Assembly (NCBI GenBank): GCA_934292805.1
Contig: CAKQXQ010000065.1
Location: 1-10,853, forward strand
Reading direction: 5' to 3'
From: an uncultured Roseburia sp.
GTDB taxonomy: Bacteria; Bacillota; Clostridia; Lachnospirales; Lachnospiraceae
Length of the DNA stretch: 10,853 nt
The notes below the pieces were generated by a model, which was not told where the DNA came from, ran no database searches, and saw nothing but the letters and a program-made list of their open reading frames with translations. Positions within the stretch are counted from its first letter, which is position 1. Every line of letters starts with the position of its first letter. This document shows positions 1 to 7,513 of this stretch, piece after piece. Position numbers and translations under genes: made by a program.

Positions 1-678
1 TGATATGCTGTCCAGATACTCTACATAATCTGTCCATACACCTTCCATATCAGAAAGCTTTTCTGTCAGATGCTGCTTACCGAGAAATTCTTCAAAAAAA
101 GTATCCCGATAAAAAGGAGTGCCATTTTCTGTTTTCGCTTCGACTTTGTAGCTTTCCAGATTTGGATAATCCAGATACATCATATTGTCCGGATTTTCCT
201 GTAAAAATATAACCGGCATATTCCACGAATCTCCATCATTACTGTATTGGAGCAGCAGCAAAATATCCTTTTTTCCATCCATGTTCACATCTGAAAACTT
301 TACACCACTGATCTGTTTAAATGAATCCGAAGCGTCTGCCTTTATTTTAGGAAACTCATATACAACTTTATCATTCTTCACTAATAAGAATTCTGGATTA
401 TTCGAATTTTCTTCAGGTGCAACTGATGTAAATGTTACCATTCCCCAGTCATCCAGCTGAGTTTCAAATGTCTGATCCTCAATCACTCTTCTCTTAAAAC
501 TTTGTGTATTCTGTCCCGGTGTCTCTGTATGTTCCGATGTCTCTGTAACTTCTTCCTGCCCGCCGGACAGTTCTTTTGTTACTTCTGTTGATGCTTCTTT
601 TTCTTCTTTTGCATCCTGCTTACATCCTGCAAGAACAAATGATAATATTATCAGTCCGAATACGATGTTCTTTTTCAT
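1..678 (-). CDS. Lipoprotein with Ca-loop-like repeat, 3' end cut by window edge
   Basis: An open minus-strand frame of 226 codons begins at an ATG (676-678) and runs off the left edge without a stop, so the C-terminus is missing. The start is set by an AGGAGG box 6 nt upstream. Residues 1-19 form a short lipoprotein signal (MKK, a hydrophobic stretch, then VLAGC), so Cys19 should be diacylated and the protein anchored outside the membrane. Residues 20-60 are a Glu/Thr/Ser-rich linker typical of surface lipoproteins. Around residues 130-138 the pattern D-x-N-x-D-G-x-x-D resembles the calcium-binding loop of FG-GAP/EF-hand-like surface repeats, followed by a hydrophobic strand. No catalytic motif is visible and the function is unknown. 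The gene lies 44 nt downstream of another lipoprotein gene on the same strand, so the two are probably co-transcribed. The existence of the gene is secure; its role is not. Confidence 0.85.
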   Translation of the reverse strand, partial: MKKNIVFGLIILSFVLAGCKQDAKEEKEASTEVTKELSGGQEEVTETSEHTETPGQNTQSFKRRVIEDQTFETQLDDWGMVTFTSVAPEENSNNPEFLLVKNDKVVYEFPKIKADASDSFKQISGVKFSDVNMDGKKDILLLLQYSNDGDSWNMPVIFLQENPDNMMYLDYPNLESYKVEAKTENGTPFYRDTFFEEFLGKQHLTEKLSDMEGVWTDYVEYLDSIS

Positions 679-722
679 CTGGCGCCTCCTCTCGTATAAA
701 AGCCTCAGAATTTTTGTCTTTC

Positions 723-1502
723 TTACCTTGGAATCCTGATCTCATCTACGAAATAGTTAAAACGATAAACATAACATAATTCTGTATCTGTGAGATAAAA
801 TCCATAATCCTGATTAAAATTTTCCTCACTTTTCTCTTCTATCGCACCTTCTCTGCGGATTTCCTCCCAGGTTTTCCCCAAAACCTCTTCCGGTGTTACT
901 TCTTCTCCTGTCCGGATTCTGATCGTCACCGGAGAAATGCAGGACATTGGATGTATAGAACCAGCAAAATATAGTGTATCATTAAATTGAAGACTGACAT
1001 AATCGTCATCTGCAAATGCAATACCATTGTATACCAGAAAACTATAATCGCATTGTGGTCCAACGGAACCCTCTTCTTCGTTCATTTCATAATCCCCGGT
1101 ATATTTTGTTGCATAGTCCTCATATTGTGCTACGTATTGCTGATACATCTTCTGAAGATATGTATTTACCTTTGCATATTTTTCATCAGAAAAATAGAAT
1201 TCGTTCAGCTCATAGTAATAGGTTTTCTTTCCACTATTGTTGGTAAACTCTTTTACAACAGATGCATATTCTCCATAATCATCTGAATATACAGATGCAG
1301 CTTCGTCTTCCGGAGTTTCTGTCATGCTATCTGCAACTGTCTCTGAAGATAATTCCTGCTCTGTTTCCGGTTCTATTACCTGTTCATTTACCTGCTCTGT
1401 TTCCTCATACTCTGCTTTTATGATCTTTTCATCTTCATGCGATCCACATGCTGATAATCCGAACACCATGATCCCTGTTATTAAAATAATTTTCTGCTTC
1501 AT
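723..1502 (-). CDS. Lipoprotein with DUF3298 (RsiV-like) C-terminal domain
   Basis: This is a 259-aa predicted lipoprotein. The ATG at 1500-1502 is preferred because GGGAGG lies 8 nt upstream. An in-frame GTG at 1509-1511 would add three residues but overlaps that box. The signal peptide ends in the lipobox LSAC with Cys19. A Glu/Thr/Ser-rich spacer fills about residues 21-75. The folded part (about 95-259) has features of the DUF3298 family found in RsiV anti-sigma factors and PdaC-type deacetylases: a Y-F-A-G-S-I-H-P segment (178-185, corresponding to the family's Y-x-G-G-A-H), a following strand ending in R-T-G-E-E-V-T-P-E-E-V-L (197-208, like the family's TGK-x-L-L-D-L-F), and a terminal Y-x-F-N-Y-F-x-D-E-I-R-I-P. 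No polysaccharide deacetylase or sigma-binding segment is present, so I infer a stand-alone surface protein, possibly ligand-binding. It heads a probable two-gene unit with the lipoprotein downstream. Confidence 0.85.
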   Translation of the reverse strand: MKQKIILITGIMVFGLSACGSHEDEKIIKAEYEETEQVNEQVIEPETEQELSSETVADSMTETPEDEAASVYSDDYGEYASVVKEFTNNSGKKTYYYELNEFYFSDEKYAKVNTYLQKMYQQYVAQYEDYATKYTGDYEMNEEEGSVGPQCDYSFLVYNGIAFADDDYVSLQFNDTLYFAGSIHPMSCISPVTIRIRTGEEVTPEEVLGKTWEEIRREGAIEEKSEENFNQDYGFYLTDTELCYVYRFNYFVDEIRIPR

Positions 1503-1583
1503 TCTATACACCTCCCATCCTGTCTGCTTCTTCTGTTTTTCCTAACTTTATTTTATCATATCCGGTTCTTCTATTCTATCTCT

Positions 1584-1787
1584 TTATGATCTTATGGCAT
1601 CCTTCATCGATTTTACATATTCCGCTACATACTCCGGTGCATCTGCTCCATATTTTTCAATCAGCTTGATAATAGCTGAGCCGACGATCGTAGGAAATGG
1701 GTGTGGTTCCATCACTGAGCCAAGGCAGTAATGGGTATCACTAATACGTGAGGTCCATTCACGCATGGCCTCGGATACGGCATCCTT
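1584..1787 (-). pseudogene. trpB/trpA deletion-fusion relic
   Basis: The 60 codons from the ATG at 1764-1766, plus seven in-frame upstream codons (KDAVSEA), join pieces of two genes. The first part, through REWTSRISDTHYCLGSVM and PHPFPTIV, matches an internal segment of tryptophan synthase beta (TrpB, roughly residues 170-200, normally ...GPHPYPTIV-REFQ). From the next codon it reads GSAIIKLIEKYGADAPEYV...KSMKDAIRS, the C-terminus of tryptophan synthase alpha (normally ...IVGSAIVKIIE...). The junction falls at the shared Ile-Val, about 1683-1688. Everything between, about 1.3 kb in an ordinary trpBA pair, is gone, and so is the 5' part of trpB. The conserved Gly of GPHP is Glu here. There is no convincing ribosome site, and neither active site survives, so it should be non-functional. 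The end is a TAA at 1584-1586. The recognition rests on remembered TrpA/TrpB sequences but both halves are distinctive. Confidence 0.82.
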
Positions 1788-1913
1788 TTCTCTTTTTATA
1801 TCAAGCCTGTAATAATTCCAAAAAAGTCAAAATACCGTAGTTTTTTATCATATTTGCAGTAGATTTTTTCTTCTGTAAAAGATATAGTAGAAGATAACAA
1901 AACAGGAGGTAAA

Positions 1914-1982
1914 GTGGTGGAAAAAGGAAAAACATACGAAAGGCAGCTGCCATACAAGGCACGCATCATTCTTCATAAATGA
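1914..1982 (+). CDS. 22-codon leader ORF or detached N-terminus of the AraC gene
   Basis: A perfect AGGAGG (1904-1909) precedes two adjacent GTG codons (1914 and 1917). The frame reads 22 codons (VVEKGKTYERQLPYKAR then IILHK) to a TGA at 1980-1982 that overlaps the ATG (1979-1981) of the following AraC-GH13 frame as ATGA. The large frame has no ribosome site of its own, so its translation would have to be coupled to this one. Two readings are possible. One is a translated leader peptide controlling the downstream gene. The other is that this is the true N-terminus of the regulator, separated by a one-base deletion in the AAA run at 1977-1979; a fourth A would give a continuous frame. The basic and aromatic composition looks more like the edge of a cytoplasmic protein than like an attenuator peptide. 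I slightly favour the frameshift, but cannot decide. Confidence 0.45.
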   Translation: MVEKGKTYERQLPYKARIILHK

Positions 1983-4630
1983 ATACAGAAAAACATGGTC
2001 ATTTTCCCTCTTCTTTAAAAGAAGAAAGGCAACATGGAAATCTCAGTTTTCCATGTGCATTTTACCAGGCAGTACATGAAACCAATCCACCTGGTCTTCC
2101 ATTTACAGTCAAGCATCACTGGCATGAACCAATTGAAATCATTTATCTTGAGCAGGACTCTTACCAGGTTGATGTCAATATGACAATGACGCATCTCAAA
2201 AGTCCCTGCTTTTGTTTTATTAACAGCGGAGAACTACATGCACTTGCCTCAGATTCTGACCAGTACCTGGAGCAGGCTGTCGTTTTCTCTCCTGAACTGC
2301 TCACTTTTGCAGCTCCTGATCCGACGCAGGAACAGTTTCTGCTTCCATTATCGGAACACAAACTTTCCTTTCCGTCTTTTCTTGGACCTGATCATCCGGC
2401 CTTTTCGGAAGTTCAGCAGGAATTCTTCCGTATCCGCTCGATTTTCTACCGCGAAAACCGGTTGCATTCAGATCAGTTTACAATTGAGAATCCCATTTCA
2501 CAGCTGCGGCTTAAAGCTTCCCTTTTGAATATTATCGGTACTCTCGCAGAACACGCCTTGCTCACCTCAAACGAGCCGGTACGCAACCCACGCGTGGAGC
2601 TTCTTAAAACTGTGATCAGCTATATCCGCCAAAACTATCAACAGCCGCTTTCTCTTGGAGAATTAGCTGCACTTGCCGGAATGAACGAGCAATACTTCTG
2701 CCGTTTTTTCAAAAAAGCTCTTGGCAAAACGCCCATTTCCTACATTAACAGCTTCCGGATCCAACATGCAGCAACGCTGCTGTGCACAACAGAACTTCCC
2801 GTTACGGAGGTCTGTCTGGAAAGCGGATTTAATAATCTCGGGCATTTTATGAAAGAATTCAAAAAAGCAACCCGATTTACACCTTTACAGTTCCGCAGAC
2901 AAAATAAAGCAGAACTATTTTCCAAAAATACTCGCTCTTTAAATGAAAGGACTTTTACTATGCAAAGAAAATGGTGGCACAAAAAAACAGCCTATCAGAT
3001 CTACCCGAAAAGCTTCTGTGATTCTAATGGAGATGGCATCGGCGATCTTCCTGGCATTATAAGCAAACTTGATTATCTGAAAGACCTCGGCATTGACATT
3101 ATCTGGCTTTCTCCGATCTACTGCTCCCCGCTTGCAGATCAGGGCTATGATATTTCCGATTATTATAATATTGACCCTCGTTTCGGCACAATGAAGGACA
3201 TGGACCGCCTGATCGCCGAAGCAAAAAAACGCGATATGTACATTCTGATGGATCTCGTTGTCAATCACTGTTCTGATGAACATGAATGGTTTAAAAAAGC
3301 CTGTGAGGATCCGGATGGTGAGTATGGCAAATATTTTTACATTGAAACCTGTCCTGACAAAAAGCTGCCATGTAACTGGCGTTCCTACTTCGGCGGCAGT
3401 GTCTGGGAACCGCTTCCGGGTCATCCTGACAAATATTACCTGCATATGTTCCATAAAAAACAGCCGGATCTGAACTGGGAGAATCCAAAGCTGCGTGAAG
3501 AAATTTATAAAATGATCAACTGGTGGCTCGACAAAGGGCTTGCCGGCTTCCGTATTGACGCGATCATCAACATCAAAAAGGCTCTTCCATGGCAGGATTA
3601 TCCATCAGACCGTGCAGACGGCATGTGCAGCCCTGGCGAGATGTTAAAACACGCAGTCGGCGTCGGCGAATTTCTCGGAGAGATGCGTGACCGCACCTTC
3701 CTTCCACACGGTGCATTTACTGCAGGTGAAGTCTTCAACGAGAAACCGGAAGAGCTTCCTGATTTTATCGGCGACAACGGATATTTCTCAACGATGTTTG
3801 ATTTCAATGAGACGATTTTTGGCGGCAGTGAGAAAGGCTGGTATGACCATACACCGATCACCCCGAATGATTACCGCAGCTGCTGCTTCGCCAGTCAGAA
3901 AAGGATCGGTGACATTGGCATGATCTCTAACATTATCGAAAACCACGATGAACCACGTGGTGTTTCACGCTATATCCCGGAGGGAGAATGTACTCCTGCC
4001 TCCAAAAAGCTGCTTGCCACAATGAATATCATGCTCCGTGGTCTTCCGTTTATCTATCAGGGACAGGAGATTGGTATGGAAAATGTTGAATTCCAGTCGA
4101 TCAGTGAAGTGGACGATATTTCAACACTCGATGAATACCAGGTAGCCTTAGATGCCGGTCTGACACCGGATGCTGCCTTAAAAGCAGTAAACCGGTTCAG
4201 CCGTGATAATGCAAGGACTCCGTTCCAATGGGATTCTTCTGCAAACGCAGGCTTTACAACCGGCACCCCATGGCTGAATGCAAACCGCAATTACACAAGG
4301 ATCAACTTAGAAAGCCAGAAAAATGATCCGGATTCCGTTTACCAGTATTACAAACGCCTGCTTGCATTACGCAAAGATCCAGCTTATTCCGAAGCGGTTG
4401 TATACGGCGATCTGATTCCTGCCTTTGAAGATCTGGACCGCGTCATGGCATATTACCGAAAATCAGACGACCTGACTCTGCTCGTGATCGGCAACTACAA
4501 AACGCAGCCGCAGACACTGACACTTCCGTCACAGATCAAAAATATCGTGCTGAATAATCTGCCTCAGCTTAAGACAGAAGGGAATGAGATCCTTCTGGCA
4601 GGATACCAGGCAGTCATCCTGGAGATATAA
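1979..4630 (+). CDS. AraC-family regulator fused in frame to GH13 alpha-glucosidase
   Basis: One uninterrupted 883-codon frame holds two normally separate proteins. Residues about 1-195 are an AraC-type sugar-binding cupin (HHWHEPIEI at 46-54). Residues about 205-307 are the double helix-turn-helix DNA-binding domain, with SLGELAALAGMNEQYFCRFF in the first HTH and a typical GF..L.HF..EFKK....TP..FR end. After a 20-residue linker, Met328 begins a full-length GH13 enzyme (556 aa, the usual size for oligo-1,6-/alpha-glucosidases): AYQIYPKSF, region I DLVVNH (425-430), region II GFRID with nucleophile Asp527, region III GEVF with acid/base Glu584, region IV ENHDEP with Asp657, then GQEIGMEN. The spacing of the three catalytic residues matches cytoplasmic glucosidases of the GH13_31 type, and there is no signal peptide. 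Ala528 after the nucleophile, where alpha-1,6-specific enzymes have Val, hints at alpha-1,4 preference. An AAAGGA box 8 nt before the Met328 codon (2960-2962) could still yield the enzyme alone. Confidence 0.9.
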   Translation: MNTEKHGHFPSSLKEERQHGNLSFPCAFYQAVHETNPPGLPFTVKHHWHEPIEIIYLEQDSYQVDVNMTMTHLKSPCFCFINSGELHALASDSDQYLEQAVVFSPELLTFAAPDPTQEQFLLPLSEHKLSFPSFLGPDHPAFSEVQQEFFRIRSIFYRENRLHSDQFTIENPISQLRLKASLLNIIGTLAEHALLTSNEPVRNPRVELLKTVISYIRQNYQQPLSLGELAALAGMNEQYFCRFFKKALGKTPISYINSFRIQHAATLLCTTELPVTEVCLESGFNNLGHFMKEFKKATRFTPLQFRRQNKAELFSKNTRSLNERTFTMQRKWWHKKTAYQIYPKSFCDSNGDGIGDLPGIISKLDYLKDLGIDIIWLSPIYCSPLADQGYDISDYYNIDPRFGTMKDMDRLIAEAKKRDMYILMDLVVNHCSDEHEWFKKACEDPDGEYGKYFYIETCPDKKLPCNWRSYFGGSVWEPLPGHPDKYYLHMFHKKQPDLNWENPKLREEIYKMINWWLDKGLAGFRIDAIINIKKALPWQDYPSDRADGMCSPGEMLKHAVGVGEFLGEMRDRTFLPHGAFTAGEVFNEKPEELPDFIGDNGYFSTMFDFNETIFGGSEKGWYDHTPITPNDYRSCCFASQKRIGDIGMISNIIENHDEPRGVSRYIPEGECTPASKKLLATMNIMLRGLPFIYQGQEIGMENVEFQSISEVDDISTLDEYQVALDAGLTPDAALKAVNRFSRDNARTPFQWDSSANAGFTTGTPWLNANRNYTRINLESQKNDPDSVYQYYKRLLALRKDPAYSEAVVYGDLIPAFEDLDRVMAYYRKSDDLTLLVIGNYKTQPQTLTLPSQIKNIVLNNLPQLKTEGNEILLAGYQAVILEI
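2946..2962 (+). promoter_or_regulatory. Internal ribosome site and ATG of the GH13 moiety
   Basis: Inside the fused frame, AAAGGA at 2946-2951 lies 8 nt before an ATG at 2960-2962. That ATG is exactly where stand-alone GH13 glucosidases start (M-Q-R-K-W-W-H-K-K-T-A-Y-Q-I-Y). This suggests that the ancestral arrangement was two genes, and that the enzyme may still be made separately from the same mRNA. Confidence 0.55.
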
Positions 4631-4645
4631 GCAAAGGTATCTCCC
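4621..4645 (+). terminator. Weak hairpin overlapping the GH13 stop codon
   Basis: GGAGATA (4621-4627) and TATCTCC (4639-4645) form a perfect 7-bp stem with an 11-nt loop, spanning the stop codon at 4628-4630, in the 27-nt gap between two convergent genes. No T-tract follows on either strand, so it is a poor intrinsic terminator. It may only block or slow converging transcripts. Confidence 0.35.
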
Positions 4646-4657
4646 CTAGCAAATGAC

Positions 4658-6676
4658 TCACTGGCAGCTTTCCTTCCGGTTCACGATCTGATAGTATTCC
4701 TTTGAAGTGATCTTGTATACAATCGTGTAGACCGTAAGGAAGATCACGCACACGATTGCGATCGCCATGTTAAAGGTAAAAGCATCCACGATCAGTATCA
4801 TCCGTAAAAACAGTCTGACCACACTGCTTGCCACGACCATATGCATAATCGCTGCTGCGACCGGAAGGTAAAATAATAACATAACCTGCGTCCGGATGGA
4901 TTCTTTTGCTTCTTTTTCGGTCAGACCGACATTGGAAAGGATCTGGAATCGTTTCTGGTCTTCGTACCCTTCCGACATCTGTTTGTAGTAAATGATCATA
5001 ACCGTTGCCATGAGAAAGAGGGCTGCCAGAAACATTCCTACAAAAAAGATTCCGCCATAGAGGGTATAGAACACACTCTTATCCTCTGATTTAAAATGAA
5101 TTACTTCGCGGTTTAATCCAGCCAGTTCCATCAAAGCCTTGACCGTCTCCATCTGTTCCGCTGTCAGGGCTTTTTCTAACTGGTATCCGATGAAAACTTC
5201 ATACTCATCCGGATTTATTCTCTGTCCGGCTTCCGCCATCAGGGCACAGATCTGCTCATCATCCGGAAAGACAAGAATCTCACGTTCGAAAATTGACATG
5301 GTCGAATCAATGATATAGCGGATTGCAGAATAATCTGCCTCTCCTGCTACTGTATACTCTTTTCCCATAAAATTCAGAGTATCACCTTTTTTCCATTCTT
5401 TTCCTGAACTGTAGATGAGTATTTCGTCATCCTTAAGTTTCAGATCCGTATTGGCATATTCGTTATAATCAGCAGCAGACAACAGATACGCGACGATATC
5501 GGAGGCTATGTCACTGTCGAATGTATCCGGGTCTGTGATCTTTTGTTTTCCATCTTTTTCCGTGACCATGATATTCCGGTACTGTCTGTAAATCTGGTCG
5601 GTAGTCACAATCCCATCCTGCTGCAACGCTTTATTCATAGCAGCAAAATCATCCATGCCTTTTCCTGCCTCTGACACAGTTTCTGTCACTATAATATCTG
5701 TCGGATATCTGTCATCTATATTTTTCCCGATGAGCATCATCAGTGAAAAGCCACAGGTCAGCAACAGGATCACACCTGTAGAAAGCACACAGATGGACGC
5801 CAGTCCTGCTGCATTATGTTTCATCCGGAACATCAGATTCGATACACTGATAAAATTCTTTGTTTTATAGTAAAACTTCGGATTCTTTTTCATGCACTTC
5901 AGGATAAAAATACTTCCGGCTGTAAAAAGACAATAGGTTGCGATCACAACAAGCAGAATGCTGACAAATAATATGTTGACCGCACCCCCGATCGACTTAG
6001 CAGAAAGTGCCAGCTTATATCCTGCGGTCAGTGTTATGATTCCTAGAATAAATATAGGGACTTTCACTTTCGGTTCTTTTTCCCCTGTTCTGTCGCTTTG
6101 CAGCAGTGTGATTGGTTTTCCAACCCGGATGGAAGCCACATTATAAATCAGACTGACTGCAAAAAGGACAACAAACAAAACCAATGTACTTTTCAGTGCT
6201 TCCACTGAGAAAAACAGTCCGTTTACCGGTGACTGATTGATGATCTTATATAGAATGAGAAGCATTAATTTATTCAGAAAAGTTCCCATCATGATTCCTG
6301 TAACAATACAGATCAAAGCATGCATCAGGCTCTCCGCAGCTAAAATATAAGTAATATTCTTTTTAGACATTCCAAGAACTCCATAAAGTCCCATCTCCTT
6401 TTTTCTCGCCCTCATCATGAACTGATTTGTGTAAAAAAGGAAAATTGCCGCAAAGACTGCAACGATCTGACCGCTGATTTCCAGTAAAATCGAGATGATC
6501 TGTGCTCCATAAAACGCTTCCACTCCATCTTTATAAATATATGGACAATACGCAAGTGACTGCAAAATATAATAAATCATGACAGTCATCGTTCCTGCAA
6601 TCAGATATGGAATCAAAGTCTTTTTATTTTTCTGCATTCCGCCAAACACGAATTTTGTAAGAAGCTTATGATTCAC
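4658..6676 (-). CDS. BceB-like ABC transporter permease (FtsX-like, 10 TM)
   Basis: This is a 672-aa membrane protein. Hydrophobic segments at about 19-41, 60-83, 110-133, 160-183, 205-225, 232-260 and 290-316 are followed by a largely hydrophilic stretch (about 317-536), then three more segments (537-563, 597-620, 631-653). Ten helices with one extracellular domain of about 200 residues between helices 7 and 8 is the layout of BceB-type permeases. These free or remove cell-wall-active peptides such as bacitracin from lipid II-cycle intermediates and pass the signal to a partner kinase. The RKKEMGLYGVLGMSKKNI motif after helix 2 is typical of FtsX-like permeases. The start overlaps the end of the ATPase gene by 11 nt, which implies translational coupling. 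The TGA stop is at 4658-4660. The extracellular domain sets the substrate, which cannot be read from sequence alone. Confidence 0.9.
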   Translation of the reverse strand: MNHKLLTKFVFGGMQKNKKTLIPYLIAGTMTVMIYYILQSLAYCPYIYKDGVEAFYGAQIISILLEISGQIVAVFAAIFLFYTNQFMMRARKKEMGLYGVLGMSKKNITYILAAESLMHALICIVTGIMMGTFLNKLMLLILYKIINQSPVNGLFFSVEALKSTLVLFVVLFAVSLIYNVASIRVGKPITLLQSDRTGEKEPKVKVPIFILGIITLTAGYKLALSAKSIGGAVNILFVSILLVVIATYCLFTAGSIFILKCMKKNPKFYYKTKNFISVSNLMFRMKHNAAGLASICVLSTGVILLLTCGFSLMMLIGKNIDDRYPTDIIVTETVSEAGKGMDDFAAMNKALQQDGIVTTDQIYRQYRNIMVTEKDGKQKITDPDTFDSDIASDIVAYLLSAADYNEYANTDLKLKDDEILIYSSGKEWKKGDTLNFMGKEYTVAGEADYSAIRYIIDSTMSIFEREILVFPDDEQICALMAEAGQRINPDEYEVFIGYQLEKALTAEQMETVKALMELAGLNREVIHFKSEDKSVFYTLYGGIFFVGMFLAALFLMATVMIIYYKQMSEGYEDQKRFQILSNVGLTEKEAKESIRTQVMLLFYLPVAAAIMHMVVASSVVRLFLRMILIVDAFTFNMAIAIVCVIFLTVYTIVYKITSKEYYQIVNRKESCQ

Positions 6677-7436
6677 TGTCCTCTCCTCCTCTCATCAGAA
6701 CGGTCACTGCGTCGCAAATCTTATCTAACATCGCACTTCTTGTCATATCACCACGGTAAATCTGATGGAATACTTCTCCATCTTTAATGAACATGACACG
6801 GTCGGCATAGCTTGCTGCCACATTGCTGTGTGTTACCATGAGAATCGTCTGACCTGTCTGGTTAATCTCACGGAGCTGCTGTAACAGGTTAGTCGCCGCC
6901 TTGGAATCCAGTGCCCCAGTCGGCTCATCTGCCAGAAGAATCCTAGGATTTGTGATCAAAGCCCTTGCGACTGCTGTCCTCTGTTTCTGCCCGCCGGACA
7001 CTTCATACGGATATTTCTTCAAAAGCTCTACTATTCCAAGCTGTCCGGCAACCTTTCCCACTTTTGCATCCATTTTCTTATAATCTTCTCCTGCCAGCAC
7101 CAGCGGAAGCTTGATATTATCTTCTATGGAAAAATTATCGAGCAGATTAAAATCCTGAAAGATAAATCCGAGGTTGCTTCTTCTGAAAATCGCACGCTCA
7201 TTATCCTTTAATGTGGTGAAATCTTTTCCATCTACTAACACTTTTCCTGCAGTCGGTGTATCAAGGCTTGCAAGGATATTTAAGAGCGTTGTCTTCCCGC
7301 TTCCGGATTCTCCCATGATTGCTACAAATTCTCCCGGCTCCACACTGAAATGCACATCTCTTAATGCGGTGACTGCTTCCCCGCCCATGCGTGTTTTATA
7401 TACTTTTTTGATATGATTGACTTCTAAGATTGACAT
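6666..7436 (-). CDS. BceA-like ABC transporter ATP-binding protein
   Basis: This 256-aa ATPase powers the adjacent permease from the cytoplasmic face. Visible motifs are Walker A GESGSGKT (42-49), Q-loop Gln94 in FIFQDFNLL, signature VSGGQKQR (146-153), Walker B ILLADE with catalytic Glu171, D-loop GALDS, and the switch His203 in VTHS. The insertion pattern and the TRMGGEAVTALRDVHFSV start place it in the MacB/LolD/BceA group, and the linked kinase, regulator and 10-TM permease point to the peptide-detoxifying BceA branch. AAGGAGG 7-8 nt before the ATG at 7434-7436 fixes the start. It is transcribed from its own likely promoter in the 127-nt gap after the sensor kinase gene. Confidence 0.93.
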   Translation of the reverse strand: MSILEVNHIKKVYKTRMGGEAVTALRDVHFSVEPGEFVAIMGESGSGKTTLLNILASLDTPTAGKVLVDGKDFTTLKDNERAIFRRSNLGFIFQDFNLLDNFSIEDNIKLPLVLAGEDYKKMDAKVGKVAGQLGIVELLKKYPYEVSGGQKQRTAVARALITNPRILLADEPTGALDSKAATNLLQQLREINQTGQTILMVTHSNVAASYADRVMFIKDGEVFHQIYRGDMTRSAMLDKICDAVTVLMRGGEDSES

Positions 7437-7462
7437 ATATTTTCCTCCTTGTTTGTAAGACC

Positions 7463-7471
7463 ATCATAGCA
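7463..7471 (-). promoter_or_regulatory. Extended -10 promoter of the transporter genes
   Basis: On the minus strand TGC-TATGAT (7471-7463) is a good extended -10 element about 27 nt before the ATPase ATG. No good -35 hexamer lies 16-18 nt upstream, which fits a promoter that needs an activator. The repeats described at 7475-7538 lie where such an activator would bind. Confidence 0.55.
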
Positions 7472-7513
7472 AAAAAGGAAATGTAGTGCCCTTTCTTTGG
7501 CTTACATTTCCTT
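7471..7513 (-). terminator. 11-bp stem with T-tract between kinase and ATPase genes
   Basis: On the minus strand AAGGAAATGTA (7513-7503) and TACATTTCCTT (7485-7475) form a perfect 11-bp stem. Its 17-nt loop can pair internally GCC/GGC, and the stem runs into six T residues (7476-7471). It could end transcripts from the regulator-kinase genes while also forming the operator and -35 region of the transporter promoter. It is AU-rich, so terminator strength is uncertain. Confidence 0.45.

Noticed and set aside
987..1286. 99-codon plus-strand frame rich in Ile, Cys and Phe
   Set aside because: It is the complement of the DUF3298 lipoprotein gene, whose lipobox, ribosome site and domain are all convincing.
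1584..1766. Genuine 60-aa small protein gene
   Set aside because: Both halves match pieces of TrpB and TrpA, homology continues upstream of the ATG, and there is no ribosome site.
1854..1888. Promoter for the AraC-GH13 gene (TTGCAG with TATAGT)
   Set aside because: The spacing between the two hexamers is 23 nt and no better pair was found, so no promoter is claimed in the 1788-1903 gap.
2939..3454. 171-codon open frame on the minus strand inside the GH13 region
   Set aside because: It is antisense to conserved catalytic motifs of the glucosidase, has no ribosome site or recognisable protein features, and arises from codon bias of the real gene.
4658..7436. Lipoprotein-exporting LolCDE or MacB-type transporter
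   Set aside because: The 10-helix permease with the large domain between helices 7 and 8, and the adjoining short-loop kinase, fit the Bce family; LolE and MacB have four helices.
7471..7513. Riboswitch in front of the ATPase gene
   Set aside because: The stem lies upstream of the predicted transcription start and is a simple dyad with no conserved aptamer-like elements.
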